Assembly: GCA_963803265.1 (NCBI GenBank)
Contig: CAWDLZ010000029.1
Coordinates: forward strand, 207,315-271,314
From: CAIKMD01 sp963803265
Lineage (GTDB): Bacteria; Pseudomonadota; Alphaproteobacteria; ATCC43930; CGMCC-115725
Length of the DNA stretch: 64,000 bases
Direction: 5' to 3'
Shown here: positions 54,780-63,751 of the stretch, in pieces
Numbering within the stretch: position 1 is the first letter of the stretch
How the letters are laid out: every line of letters begins with the position of its first letter
Program-made: the position numbers and the translations under genes
The notes under the pieces: generated by a model
What the model saw: only the letters and a program-made list of their open reading frames with translations
Database searches by the model: none
Told to the model about the DNA's origin: nothing

Positions 54780-55844
54780 TCAATGCACGAAGATCCGGAC
54801 CTCGTTGCTCTGAATGTCCGGGCTCGTCGCCGCGGCGAGCGTAATCCTGTCGGCCGGCAGACCCATGCTGGTCAGCGAGCGCAGAACATTCTCGGCATTC
54901 TGCCGCGAGGCATCGGTGTTGACCGCGACCTCGGCCGGCGTGCCGGCGTTCGGCGACACCGCCATGATCGTGAAGGTGGCGCTGGCCTTGCGCTCGAGCG
55001 CGCTACTCACCGCCACGTAGAGGGGCTGATTGTAATCGACATTGGGCTGGTCGAACCGGATGACGACCAGCGGGCGATCTTCCGTCGCGCTCGCCGTGGC
55101 GGCACTGGGCGCGGTTCTGGCGCGTAGCGCTGGAGCGGGCGCAGCGGCCGGCGGCGGGCTTGCGCCCAAGCTGCGATTGGCGAGGCTCGGTTGCTCGATC
55201 TGGCCGTTCTGGATGGCCGATGCCATCGCGGCGAGATTGTTGCGCTCACTCGCGAGGTAGGCGTTTTGCCGGGCGATCTCGTCGCTGACGCTGGTGCGAA
55301 GTTGATTGCTCGCGCCGAGGGCGGCGATGGTCTGCGTCTCGATTTGCCGAAGCCGGTCGCGGTCGGCGTTGACGCCGCCTTGCTGCGTATAGGCGGAGCG
55401 AACCTCGCCCAGCAGATGGTTACCGAACGAGGAATCGGTCGCGGCCTGGTCGGAGATCGTGTTGAGTTGCGCGACGTCGTCGGCCATCCGGTCGAGGGCC
55501 GATTGCAGCGCCTGTTGATGTTGCGCGAGGTTGCCCTGAAGTTGGCCAAGCTCGGCGGCGAGCGCCTGCGCCTTCTGCCCGACGAATGTCGCGCCGGACG
55601 CTGGCGCGGCGGTCGCGGCGGTGGCTCCTGGGAGCGGCGAGGCGGTGTTTGTCGGCTGCGGTTTGGCCTCGGTGGCGGCCGGCGCAACCGGGATCGTCGT
55701 GCCGCCGGTGTTCTGCGCCTGCGAGCCCGACGCGGCGGGCGGCGCGCTGCCCGTCGCCCAGTCGAGCAGGTCATTGCCGTAAGAGCAGCCGGCGAGGGCA
55801 AGCGTTGTGGCGACCGCCAGAATTTTTGACCGCGAAACGGGCAT
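54780..55844 (-). CDS. Lipoprotein with coiled coil and C-terminal OmpA-like/SPOR-like domain
   Basis: A 354-residue lipoprotein: signal peptide with lipobox LALAGC (Cys20), an Ala/Pro-rich linker (residues 33-85), a coiled-coil region (residues 90-215, many Gln/Ala), another linker, and a C-terminal domain from about residue 260. That domain (PLVVIRFDQPNVDYNQPLYV, then NTDASRQNAENVLRSLTSMG) resembles peptidoglycan-binding OmpA-like domains. It probably tethers the envelope to the cell wall. The stop overlaps the start of the truncated gpt, so both were once one operon. Confidence 0.75.
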   Translation of the reverse strand: MPVSRSKILAVATTLALAGCSYGNDLLDWATGSAPPAASGSQAQNTGGTTIPVAPAATEAKPQPTNTASPLPGATAATAAPASGATFVGQKAQALAAELGQLQGNLAQHQQALQSALDRMADDVAQLNTISDQAATDSSFGNHLLGEVRSAYTQQGGVNADRDRLRQIETQTIAALGASNQLRTSVSDEIARQNAYLASERNNLAAMASAIQNGQIEQPSLANRSLGASPPPAAAPAPALRARTAPSAATASATEDRPLVVIRFDQPNVDYNQPLYVAVSSALERKASATFTIMAVSPNAGTPAEVAVNTDASRQNAENVLRSLTSMGLPADRITLAAATSPDIQSNEVRIFVH

Positions 55845-57289
55845 GCGTTAGGGCCACCCCTTGTGACATCGGGCTGTCATTATCTGCGCTTGCCACTGAA
55901 CGAAACCCGTGATCGTTGACGAAGCCCCGACCGGGCGCGGATACCGAAAGCACAGCGGCTTTCGATCCTACGCAATCTTCCTTGCAGCGACAAGCCGCTT
56001 TCGCGCCGGCTCTCGCGGGCGTCGTGCCATCGCGTAGGCTTACCGCCGAGAGGCGTCCGCGCGGCCCCCGTAATTCGATTGGATAAACCACCAGACTACG
56101 AATTTGGAGAGTGCGGCGCTCCGTCCCGGACGGCCAGAGTCCCATTAGAGGCCATTGGCAACAATTCGGGTAGGTCTCAACTGACGAAAACTCGCGAGGT
56201 TCCATCGCTCGCGGCGCCACGCCGCTTAGGGACTGAGCACCTCGCTGCCTTTGCTGCCGTCGCCCGTCGAATGATTAACCGCCTAGCGCTTCGCGCGGTT
56301 GGACGGGATTTCTTTTTGGTGCAGCATCCTTGAGCGGAAATCTGACCCGTAGACCAAGGAAGCCACAGGAAAATAAGGATACAAGAAACTGATCTTATCT
56401 GATTTATTAGATAATAGTAACAAGTCTCTATTAAAAATGGATAAATAATCAACGTCCGCCCCGCACTGGTTTCACGAGCAGATTTTTTAACGATACCGCG
56501 ATTCCTGCTAATATTTAACTTCGTATATTAACGCCGGTATATAACACGCTATAATATCTAACAAACGTATATTAGCCTCGCTTTTGACAAAATTCATGAC
56601 CGCCGATATAAGCCAAATCGGCTCGCAACCTAGAGAAAGGACCTCGAGTAAAATAACCACTCAAGGGTTTCGGCTCAATAAACTCCGCATCGATCAATGC
56701 TCGTTTCGCAGCCCCGGACCGCCCTCGGGACCATCGAACCTGTGAGCGCTGAAGTGCCGAAAGACAACGCGGAAAAAAATCCGTATATCCGTACCGTGAC
56801 CGGTCCCAAAGATCTCCGATCCGCCGTGGCGCACCGGGGCTCTTCCAGCGCATCGAGGACCTCCGGGAATTCCGCTTAGAACCGCGGGAAATCCCCGGAT
56901 CATTTTCTGCCGGAATCATTTTGGCTCGCCACGCCAGCGGGCATTTCGGCGATCTGGCCGGCGGGCAAGCCATGCCGCCTCCCGGCGACGTGCTCGCGGC
57001 CGACAATGGTCTTCAAGGGCCGTTCTCACGACTTCTAATCGCTTGATAAAAAAGGATTTTTTACGCGTCGTCACCGCAAGAGCGGGGCGTTTCACGGAGC
57101 CGCCCCGCGACAATGATTCACGAGGGAGGGGCGCTTGACTAAATTGCTGCGTGATTGATCAGAAGCACCGAGTTTTTCACCAACCCGCTAATTCAGGCAG
57201 TTCTTCCCGCTGCAACAACGTGAACCTGGCGCCGCGCTCCTGTTTGAGCTATGGTTCGTGACCGCGAGCCGTAGGCAGTGGTACTGTGA
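55845..57289. other. Long gene-poor, partly AT-rich region
   Basis: 1.4 kb without a recognisable gene. GC falls sharply between about 56330 and 56600, unlike the rest of the window. This patch holds CGTATATTA at 56522-56530 and again at 56566-56574. A minus-strand frame at 56572-57006 (ending GGHEFCQKRG) is open but matches no family and its N-terminal half is low-complexity Arg/Ser/Pro. I would treat the region as non-coding or decayed foreign DNA. Confidence 0.5.
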
Positions 57290-58597
57290 ATGATGGCTGT
57301 TCTCGCGCACCGGTTTCCGAAGGTTCGCAGCGTCTGGCGTATGGACCGCCGATGGCGCGTGGCGCTGCTTGCTGCGCTCGGCACGGCAATGATCTCGAGC
57401 GCGGACGCCCAGAGCATCATCGGCGGCGAAATTTCACCCGGCGTCACCGTCGATCTCACGGTCCTCGAGCGGCTTGGCCCGGCGCCGACTCTGCCCCAGC
57501 TGTTTCCGGCGTTGCACGCGTCCGCCCCCACCGCGACGGCGACCGCTCTCGCCACGCCGCCGGCCCCAAGGGTGCAAACCAAACCGGCGGTGGCGCGCCG
57601 GATCGTGCTGCGCCCTCCGCCGACGCGCCTGCCCGGCGCCGCGCCCGCCCAGGCAATTAGCAATCCGTCACCCAGTGTCACCGTCGATCTGACCGTGCTC
57701 GACGGGTTCGGCCTGGCGCCAAGGCGCTTGGCTGGCGCCGCGCCAGACCCGATGATTAGCAAACGGTCACCCACTGTCGCCGTCGATCTGACTGTGCTGG
57801 ACCGGCTCGGCCCGGCTCCGACGCGCCTGGCCGGCGCCGCGCCCTCCCGGGCAGGACGCTTAGAGCCTATGACTCCGCGCCTCGCCCGGGCGAGCGGAGG
57901 TCCCAGAGTCTCGCTCGTTCATTTCGTTACGCCAGCCGCGCGCATCGCCGATCGAGCCGTCGCGTATGATGAGGTCGCAGTCGCGCAGGCAACGCCGCCC
58001 GCAGTGGCGGCCTTGACCTCTCCGCCGCCCGCGGCGATGCCGGCGCTCCCGCAACAAGACCAAGCGCTGACCGCGCCGGTCCTGCCGCCGGCTCCGGTAC
58101 ACGAGGAAGCGCCCAAGCCGACGGTGCAGCCCCCGCCCGAGGGCACCGCCGCTGCGCCGCCAGCCGCGCCGCCGGCCCCGAAGCCGTCGCAATATCCTGC
58201 GGCGGTTCAGTTAGCTTCCGCCGCCGGCACGGGTGTCGCGTCGGATCCGATGGTTCAGCTCGCCTCGGCGTCCAGCATGGGTGTCGCCTCGGATGCGATC
58301 AAATTCGCCTTGGGACTGACCGATCTGCCGCCCGGCTCGCAATCACTCCTTGATGCCGTCGCAGCCAAGCTGGCGACCAATGACGCGTTGCGGGTCCAGC
58401 TCGTGGCGCATGCCACTGGCGGCGATGCTCAAGCGGTCGAGTCACGGCGCATCTCACTGGCCCGTGCCATCGCGGTCCGGCACTATCTGATCGTCAAGGG
58501 GGTGGACAGCCAGCGCATGGATGTTCGTGCGCTCGGCAACCGTGCGGACAACGGCCCGGCGACCGATCAGGTCGATCTGGTGGTCGTCAGCCAGTAA
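57290..58597 (+). CDS. Exported OmpA-domain protein with 33-residue tandem repeats
   Basis: A 435-residue protein. A basic N-terminus and hydrophobic stretch (RWRVALLAALGTAMISSADA) form a signal peptide. Then come repeats around VTVDLTVL: one near residue 52 and two complete 33-residue units near residues 112-177 (LPGAAPAQAISNPSPSVTVD and LAGAAPDPMISKRSPTVAVD). A long Ala/Pro linker follows, then an OmpA-like C-terminal domain (FALGLTDLPPGSQSLLDAVA, then RISLARAIAVRHYLIVKGVD). It probably binds peptidoglycan. The start could be the second ATG (57293) or Met18. Confidence 0.8.
   Translation: MMAVLAHRFPKVRSVWRMDRRWRVALLAALGTAMISSADAQSIIGGEISPGVTVDLTVLERLGPAPTLPQLFPALHASAPTATATALATPPAPRVQTKPAVARRIVLRPPPTRLPGAAPAQAISNPSPSVTVDLTVLDGFGLAPRRLAGAAPDPMISKRSPTVAVDLTVLDRLGPAPTRLAGAAPSRAGRLEPMTPRLARASGGPRVSLVHFVTPAARIADRAVAYDEVAVAQATPPAVAALTSPPPAAMPALPQQDQALTAPVLPPAPVHEEAPKPTVQPPPEGTAAAPPAAPPAPKPSQYPAAVQLASAAGTGVASDPMVQLASASSMGVASDAIKFALGLTDLPPGSQSLLDAVAAKLATNDALRVQLVAHATGGDAQAVESRRISLARAIAVRHYLIVKGVDSQRMDVRALGNRADNGPATDQVDLVVVSQ
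57599..57844 (+). repeat. 99-bp tandem repeat inside the OmpA-domain gene
   Basis: Two 99-bp units in tandem, starting near 57629 and 57728, encode LPGAAP/LAGAAP, a variable stretch, VTVDLTVLD/VAVDLTVLD and LAPRR/PAPTR. A third partial unit (LAGAAP) starts near 57827, and a diverged copy of the VDLTVL core lies at 57443. The units match closely at DNA level around GTCGATCTGAC, which points to recent duplication. Confidence 0.65.
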
Positions 58598-58607
58598 CGG
58601 CGCGGCG

Positions 58608-58823
58608 CCGCCGCCGGCGCAAATATTCATGGCGTTCTTCGACTTCAACGGCTCGTTCCTCATGCCCGACGGTCAGAAGATCGCGGACGCCGCTGCGGCG
58701 GCCGATAAGAGGAACGGCGCGGTCAAGCCGATGGCCTATACCGATCTGGCCGGCACGGTTACCTGCAATCTGGCCTTGTCGATGCGGCCCTGGCTGTCAG
58801 TCCCTTTCGGGGCCGAACGATAG
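58608..58823 (+). pseudogene. Remnant of an OmpA-like C-terminal domain
   Basis: The frame reads PPPAQIFMAFFDFNGSFLMP, then QKIADAAAAADKRNGAVKPM and AYTDLAGTVTCNLALSMR, which tracks the OmpA domain start (FFDFD...LTPEAQ, YTDxxG, YN..LS.RR). After LSMR the match is lost and the frame stops. It has no start codon or signal peptide of its own and begins 10 nt after the intact OmpA-domain gene. I read it as a decayed piece of a second OmpA gene. Confidence 0.55.
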
Positions 58824-58894
58824 ACGGCAAGGTCGGGTACGACATCGGCCACAACTACTCCGTTGCACCGGGTGGCACGACAGTCGTCGTCTAG

Positions 58895-59209
58895 GCGGCA
58901 ACACGCGTTTCTCTCGCAAAGAACGGCGAAGCAACAAAGGCCTTTCGCGGCGCGCTCGACGAGGCGACAGCCTACGTGAATGACACGGCACACGCGGCTT
59001 CGGTACGCGACACGATCGAAAAATACGCCAAGCTTCTGCCCCAGGCTGCGGCGACGGTCACGATACTTGCCAATCTGGATGCCCCAGCGACGCCCCAGGG
59101 CCTTGTATTCTGGATTGGGGTTTCGCGCGAGCACGGTCTCATCAAGGGCATTCCCGACCCGGCGAACTGCATCGCGCCATGGCCTGATGACGGTCCATTG
59201 GCTCGGTAG
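58895..59209 (+). pseudogene. 3' remnant of an SsuA/TauA-type ABC solute-binding protein
   Basis: The frame reads AFRGALDEATAYVNDTAHAA, then SVRDTIEKYAKLLPQAAATV and a terminal GLVFWIGVSREHGLIKGIPD with ANCIAPW. That is the C-terminal end of nitrate/sulfonate/taurine-type binding proteins (WIGxxxxxGLIKxxPDPAxLIAPW). An in-frame stop at 58892-58894 precedes it, and no upstream part is present. About 100 of an expected 330 residues remain. Confidence 0.6.
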
Positions 59210-59504
59210 GACCGTTCCGGGTCACAGTCGGAAGTGAGCAGCGGGCGGACGCGTGAGCGCTAAGAGGCGGGAACCGAACGTTCGTTCGTAAAAATCCCTT
59301 GTCGAACACATGCGGTGAATGGGGGCGGGTTCTACTCGGAAGTACGAAATTGGCCCTTCCTGCGCCAGTCGCTCGCGGATGAACCGTCTTGCTATTGGAG
59401 CTGAAAGAAGGTCAAGATCGCGCCAGAGTCCGTGGGGATCTGGGGAAATCGGCTAAAATAGGTTCGGTTACGGCGGAACTGACGCCGCGATGGGGAGGAA
59501 GACG
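59210..59504. promoter_or_regulatory. Control region upstream of the ABC binding-protein gene
   Basis: The 295 bp contain a perfect 10-bp palindrome, CGAACGTTCG (59275-59284), followed by a further TTCG, in a TetR-operator-like arrangement. A GGGGAGGA ribosome-binding site (59492-59499) ends the region. No clear -35/-10 pair was found. Confidence 0.35.
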
Positions 59505-60608
59505 ATGATACGAAGAGTAATGGCCGCGGCGGCGGCGCTCGTGACGATCGGGGTGGCCTGCAGCGCGGGGGCGCAGACGCAAGGCGCGGATAAGCCGCCG
59601 ATGACGCCCGAGCTGCAGAAGATCATCGACGGAGCGAAGGCCGAAAAGGTGCTGCTCAGCAGCACCAACCCGCTGGTGTTCGGCTTTCAGCCGAACATCG
59701 ACGCGGCGAAGGCGTGGATCAAGGAGAATTTCGGCGTCGATCTCGATTTCAACATCACCAACGGCGGACCGTTCGGCATCGTCGGGGCGAAGATCGCGAC
59801 CGAATACCGCGCCAACCAGCCGTCCTCGGTGGATGTTTGGGCCGCCGGCATCGCGCAATACGATCCGCTGCTAAAGACGGGGATGTTCGTCAAGGTGCCG
59901 TGGCAAACGCTGTGGCCGCAGCGCATCATCGCGCAGCAGATCGGCGCTGACGGTTTCAGCATCGGTTTTTCGACCGGCACGCCCGGCGTTCTCTACAACA
60001 CGGCGACAGGCGCCGATTTCGCCAAGGTCAAGACAATCGACGATTTGTTGCAGCCTCAATACAAGGGCCGGTTCGGCACCACCGCTTTCGCCAACGGCTT
60101 CGACGCGATGTCGGCCAAGAGCTGGGAAGGCGAAGCGAAGATGATCGATTACATCGCGAAGCTCGGTCGTCAGGCGCAAGGCATCCTCAATTGCGGTGGC
60201 CAGGATCGCGTCGCCTCCGGCGAGTTCCAGGCTCTCGTGCTCGATTGCACCGGCGGCGAGCCCAACGTGGCGCCGTACAAGGGCAAGCTCGGCCTCGCCG
60301 TCCCGAGCGACGCGGCGCAGCTGCAATATTACGAGCTTCTGATCCCGAAAAACGCGCAGCATCCGAACGCCGCGATCCTCTTCACGCTCTATCTGCTGAC
60401 CCAGCAGGGCCAGCGCGGCATCGCGAACGGCATCGGGATCGATCTCGATTATTATCCCGAGACGACGATGCACAAATTCGTCGCCGATACCGAGGCGAAG
60501 GGCATCAAATTCCGGCGCATCGACTACCAGTTCTGGCAAGACAACCCGGGCGTCGATCAGTCTGGCGCCAAGCTCGGCAAGGCGTTGAAGGAGGCGATCG
60601 GCGGCTGA
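59505..60608 (+). CDS. ABC transporter solute-binding protein (iron/polyamine type)
   Basis: A 367-residue periplasmic binding protein with a signal peptide (MIRRVMAAAAALVTIGVACS, cleavage after AGAQ). It has the type 2 binding fold of the FbpA/PotD group: SSTNPLVFGF, VWAAGIAQYDPLLKTGMFVK, GTPGVLYNTATGADFAKVKT and the late IPKNAQHPNAAILFTLYLL. The ligand cannot be read from the sequence. The ATG at 59505 has GGGAGGA eight bases upstream. It is followed 36 nt later by its permease. Confidence 0.88.
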   Translation: MIRRVMAAAAALVTIGVACSAGAQTQGADKPPMTPELQKIIDGAKAEKVLLSSTNPLVFGFQPNIDAAKAWIKENFGVDLDFNITNGGPFGIVGAKIATEYRANQPSSVDVWAAGIAQYDPLLKTGMFVKVPWQTLWPQRIIAQQIGADGFSIGFSTGTPGVLYNTATGADFAKVKTIDDLLQPQYKGRFGTTAFANGFDAMSAKSWEGEAKMIDYIAKLGRQAQGILNCGGQDRVASGEFQALVLDCTGGEPNVAPYKGKLGLAVPSDAAQLQYYELLIPKNAQHPNAAILFTLYLLTQQGQRGIANGIGIDLDYYPETTMHKFVADTEAKGIKFRRIDYQFWQDNPGVDQSGAKLGKALKEAIGG

Positions 60609-60644
60609 GGGTCGGTCCGGGATAATCGTGGTTCCGGAACTTTA

Positions 60645-62396
60645 ATGAGCGCCGTCACCCTCGCTATGCAGCTGGCGCGGCGCAAGGGCGAGCGGCCGAG
60701 CGGCTGGGTGATCGCGATGGGCCTAACGGCGGGGCTGGCGAGCCTCGTCGTCCTCGTCCTGCTTGCGATCGTGCTATGGCTCAGCCTCATTGACGGCGAG
60801 CCCGGCGATCCAGATCTCGCCTACACAGCTGCCAATTACATCGATACCTTCGGCGATCCGTTTGTCTGGCGCACACTCGCCAACACCTTCGTATTCTCGG
60901 GGCTCACCCTCGTCGTTGCGATGGCCATCGGCGCGCCCATGGCCTGGATCATCGAGCGCACGGACTTCCCGGCGAAGACCCTGGTCTTCGCGACCATGAC
61001 GATAGGGCTGCTGGTGCCGGGCTTTGCGACGGCGATCGGATGGGAGTTCCTGCTGCATCCGCGCATCGGCATGGTCAACACCGCGCTCATCGCGCTCTTC
61101 CACCTCTCCGGTCCCCCCATCAGCATCACCAATTTGTGGGGCATGGGGTGGGTGCAGGGGCTCGGTCTCGCGCCCGTCGCTTTCATCATGACCTCGGTGG
61201 TGCTCCGTGCGATGGACCCGTCGCTCGAGGACGCGGCGGCGATGAGCGGCGCGCGCCCACACGGCGCACTGCTGCGCGTGACCTTTCCGCTTGCTTGGCC
61301 GGGACTGCTGGCCGCCGGCATCTTCATCTTCATGATCGGCTTCTCGGCCTTCGACGTGCCGGCGATCATCGGTCTCGCCGGCAAGATCTATACCTTCGCG
61401 ACCTATACCTACGACCAGATGCAGCCGGCGCAGGGCGATCCGCAATATGGCGACGTCGCCGCGTTCTCCACCGTCACCGTGGCGCTCGGGCTCGTGCTGT
61501 CGTGGTGGTATTCGCGAATGCAAAGACGCGCGCCGCAATACGCGGTCGTTACCGGCAAGGGCTACCGGCCGCGCCTTATCGCGCTCAGCGGCGGCGGCAA
61601 GGCGCTCGCCATCGCTTTCGTCGGCATCTATCTCTTCCTCTCGCAGGTCTTGCCGGTCTTGGTGATCTTCTGGACCTCGACCATCCAGTTCCCCGAGCCG
61701 CCGACGCCGGAAGCGATCAGCTCGATGTCGCTCGCCAATTACGCGCATTTGCCGATGGAGATGGTGTGGCGCGGCTTGGCGAATACGGCGGTCCTGATGG
61801 TGTTGGCGCCGGTGATCACGCTCGCGATCGCGTTGTCGATCAGCTGGATCGTGCTGCGCTCGCGCATTCCCGGCCGAGCGCTGTTCGATTTCGTCGCCTT
61901 CCTGCCGCTGTCGGTGCCGAGCATCGTGTTCTCGATGGCGGCGCTTGTGCTCGCGCTCTTCGTGCTGCAGCGCGTGTTGCCGATCTACGGGACTGTCTGG
62001 CTGCTGCTGCTAGTCTACGTCGTGTCGCGCATCTCTTACGCGACGCGCATCACCAACAGCGCCCTCATCCAAATCCATCGCGAGCTCGAGGAGGCGGCCC
62101 AGATGGCCGGCGCGGGTCTCGGTGGCGTGATGCGCAGCGTGCTCGGGCCGTTGCTGCGTCCGAGCCTCGGCTACGCCTTCATCTGGATTGCGCTGCTGAC
62201 CTATCGCGAGCTGACCGTCCCGGTGCTGCTCTCGACCAATGACAATCTGCCGCTGGCGGTCGAGATCTGGAATCTCTGGACCGGCTCGCAGTTCGCGCCG
62301 GCCTCGGCCGTCGTCGTGATCATGCTCGTGGCCATGATGCCTTTGATCTATCTCGGCTTCTGGGTGTCGCGCGGTCGCGCCGTGGTGGGTCCGTAG
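60645..62396 (+). CDS. ABC transporter permease, two fused membrane domains (FbpB-like)
   Basis: A 583-residue permease with about 12 spans and two BPD_transp_1 domains. The coupling (EAA) loops are at DPSLEDAAAMSGARPHGALL and RELEEAAQMAGAGLGGVMRS. This fused layout is standard for FbpB/AfuB iron-type importers. No ATP-binding subunit follows; the next gene is a Rieske oxygenase, so the ATPase is either encoded elsewhere or lost. It is probably cotranscribed with the binding protein. Confidence 0.9.
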   Translation: MSAVTLAMQLARRKGERPSGWVIAMGLTAGLASLVVLVLLAIVLWLSLIDGEPGDPDLAYTAANYIDTFGDPFVWRTLANTFVFSGLTLVVAMAIGAPMAWIIERTDFPAKTLVFATMTIGLLVPGFATAIGWEFLLHPRIGMVNTALIALFHLSGPPISITNLWGMGWVQGLGLAPVAFIMTSVVLRAMDPSLEDAAAMSGARPHGALLRVTFPLAWPGLLAAGIFIFMIGFSAFDVPAIIGLAGKIYTFATYTYDQMQPAQGDPQYGDVAAFSTVTVALGLVLSWWYSRMQRRAPQYAVVTGKGYRPRLIALSGGGKALAIAFVGIYLFLSQVLPVLVIFWTSTIQFPEPPTPEAISSMSLANYAHLPMEMVWRGLANTAVLMVLAPVITLAIALSISWIVLRSRIPGRALFDFVAFLPLSVPSIVFSMAALVLALFVLQRVLPIYGTVWLLLLVYVVSRISYATRITNSALIQIHRELEEAAQMAGAGLGGVMRSVLGPLLRPSLGYAFIWIALLTYRELTVPVLLSTNDNLPLAVEIWNLWTGSQFAPASAVVVIMLVAMMPLIYLGFWVSRGRAVVGP

Positions 62397-62478
62397 GGGC
62401 AACGCTCCTTTGAGCCCGGCGATGACGATTGGCACGGGCCTGTGGTAAACTCGGGCGTAAATATTAGGGAAGAACGTC

Positions 62479-63517
62479 ATGCAAGCACTTCGAAACCAGT
62501 GGTATTGTGCGGCGCTTTCGGCGGAAATCGAACGGGAACCGCTTGCCCGGTATCTTCCTGAACGAGCCAGTCGTAATGTACCGCAAGACGGACGGTACCG
62601 CGGTCGCGCTCGAGGACCGCTGTTGCCACCGCCGCGCGCCGCTCTCCAAGGGCCAGATCGAGGGCGACAATCTGCGCTGCGGCTATCACGGCCTCCTCTA
62701 CGAGCCGGGCGGGCGCGTGATCTGGGCGCCGGGCCAGGAAAAGCTGCCGCCGAACTCGCAGGTGAAGTCCTATCCGCTGTGCGAGACGCATGGCTGGGTC
62801 TGGATCTGGATGGGCGATCCGGCGCTGGCCGACCCCAAGACGGCGCCGGCCTTCCATTGGTACGATGCGCCCGGTTGGGCCGGTTGCGGCGCCTGCCTCG
62901 ATGTCAAGGCTAACTACATGCTGCTCGTGGACAACCTGCTCGACCTTTCTCACCTAGCGTTCCTGCATATCAAGACGATCGGGGCCGGGGACGATACCAG
63001 TCCCCAGCTGACATGGGAACGCGGGCCGAATTTCCTGCGCGGCGTGCGCGTCGCCCGCAATCTCTCGCCCTCGGCGCGCCAGATCGCGCAAGGCGACACG
63101 ATCCGCACCGATTCGACCAAGATCATGACCTTCACCCCGCCGGCCAACGTGGTGATCGAGATCAGTGCCGTCGAAGCCGGCAAGAAGCCCGACGATCCTA
63201 GCAACCGCGTCAACCGCAAGCTGGTCGTTCTCGATTCGATGACACCCGAGACCGAGACGAGCTGCCACTATTTCTGGGGCAGTTGCCGCAACTACGCGGT
63301 CGAAGACAAGTCAATGACCGAGGCGGTACTTCGCTCGACAGCGGTCGCCTTCGACGAGGACAAGCTGATGCTGGAGGCGGAGCAGCGCATCATCGGTCTG
63401 AACCCCGCCGCGCCGCAAATCGACCTCGTCGGCGACGCTGGCGGTCTTCAGGCGCGGCGAATGATTGAGCGGCTGCTTGCGGAGGAGCCGGCGGTTCAAA
63501 GCGCTGCTGCCGAATAG
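62479..63517 (+). CDS. Rieske non-haem iron aromatic oxygenase, VanA-like (single-base frameshift)
   Basis: Oxygenase component of the phthalate/vanillate demethylase group. The Rieske site is RCCHRRAPLSKG (Cys, His) plus LRCGYHGLLYE (Cys, His); the mononuclear iron site is in LLVDNLLDLSHLAFLH. The true N-terminus is MQALRNQWYCAALSAEIERE, in another frame from the rest. Removing the T at 62551 joins PLAR to IFLNEPVVMYRKTD and gives 345 residues, the VanA length. The reductase partner is not adjacent. Substrates are likely methoxylated or carboxylated aromatics. Confidence 0.88.
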
Positions 63518-63751
63518 GCTTTGGACGATGTCGAAGCGAGCTGATAACCGCCCCTTTTGATCCTTGATCGCGGCCTCTTTGGGTCGGGGCCGCGCGAACA
63601 GGCGATTGGAGCCGTCGTCGAAGTCGTGGGCAGGGATACTCGGCGAGGCTTTGACGCCTTGGGCGGCGAGGCTCTTTTTGGGACGGATCGCCCCTATCAA
63701 TCCATCAACGCCGAGAATCCCGATCACCGGGTTGGATGTGCAAGCCGCTTT

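Noticed and set aside
56572..57006. A minus-strand frame of 144 codons in the gene-poor region
   Set aside because: The C-terminal third looks protein-like (AEFIEPKPLSGYF), but the rest is low-complexity and no family is recognised. Kept only as a note in the region entry.
63311..63727. A minus-strand frame of 138 codons after the Rieske gene
   Set aside because: It overlaps the well-supported Rieske 3' end. The non-overlapping part (MIGILGVDGLIGAIRPKKS) matches nothing I can name. The 63518-63751 gap otherwise shows no feature.
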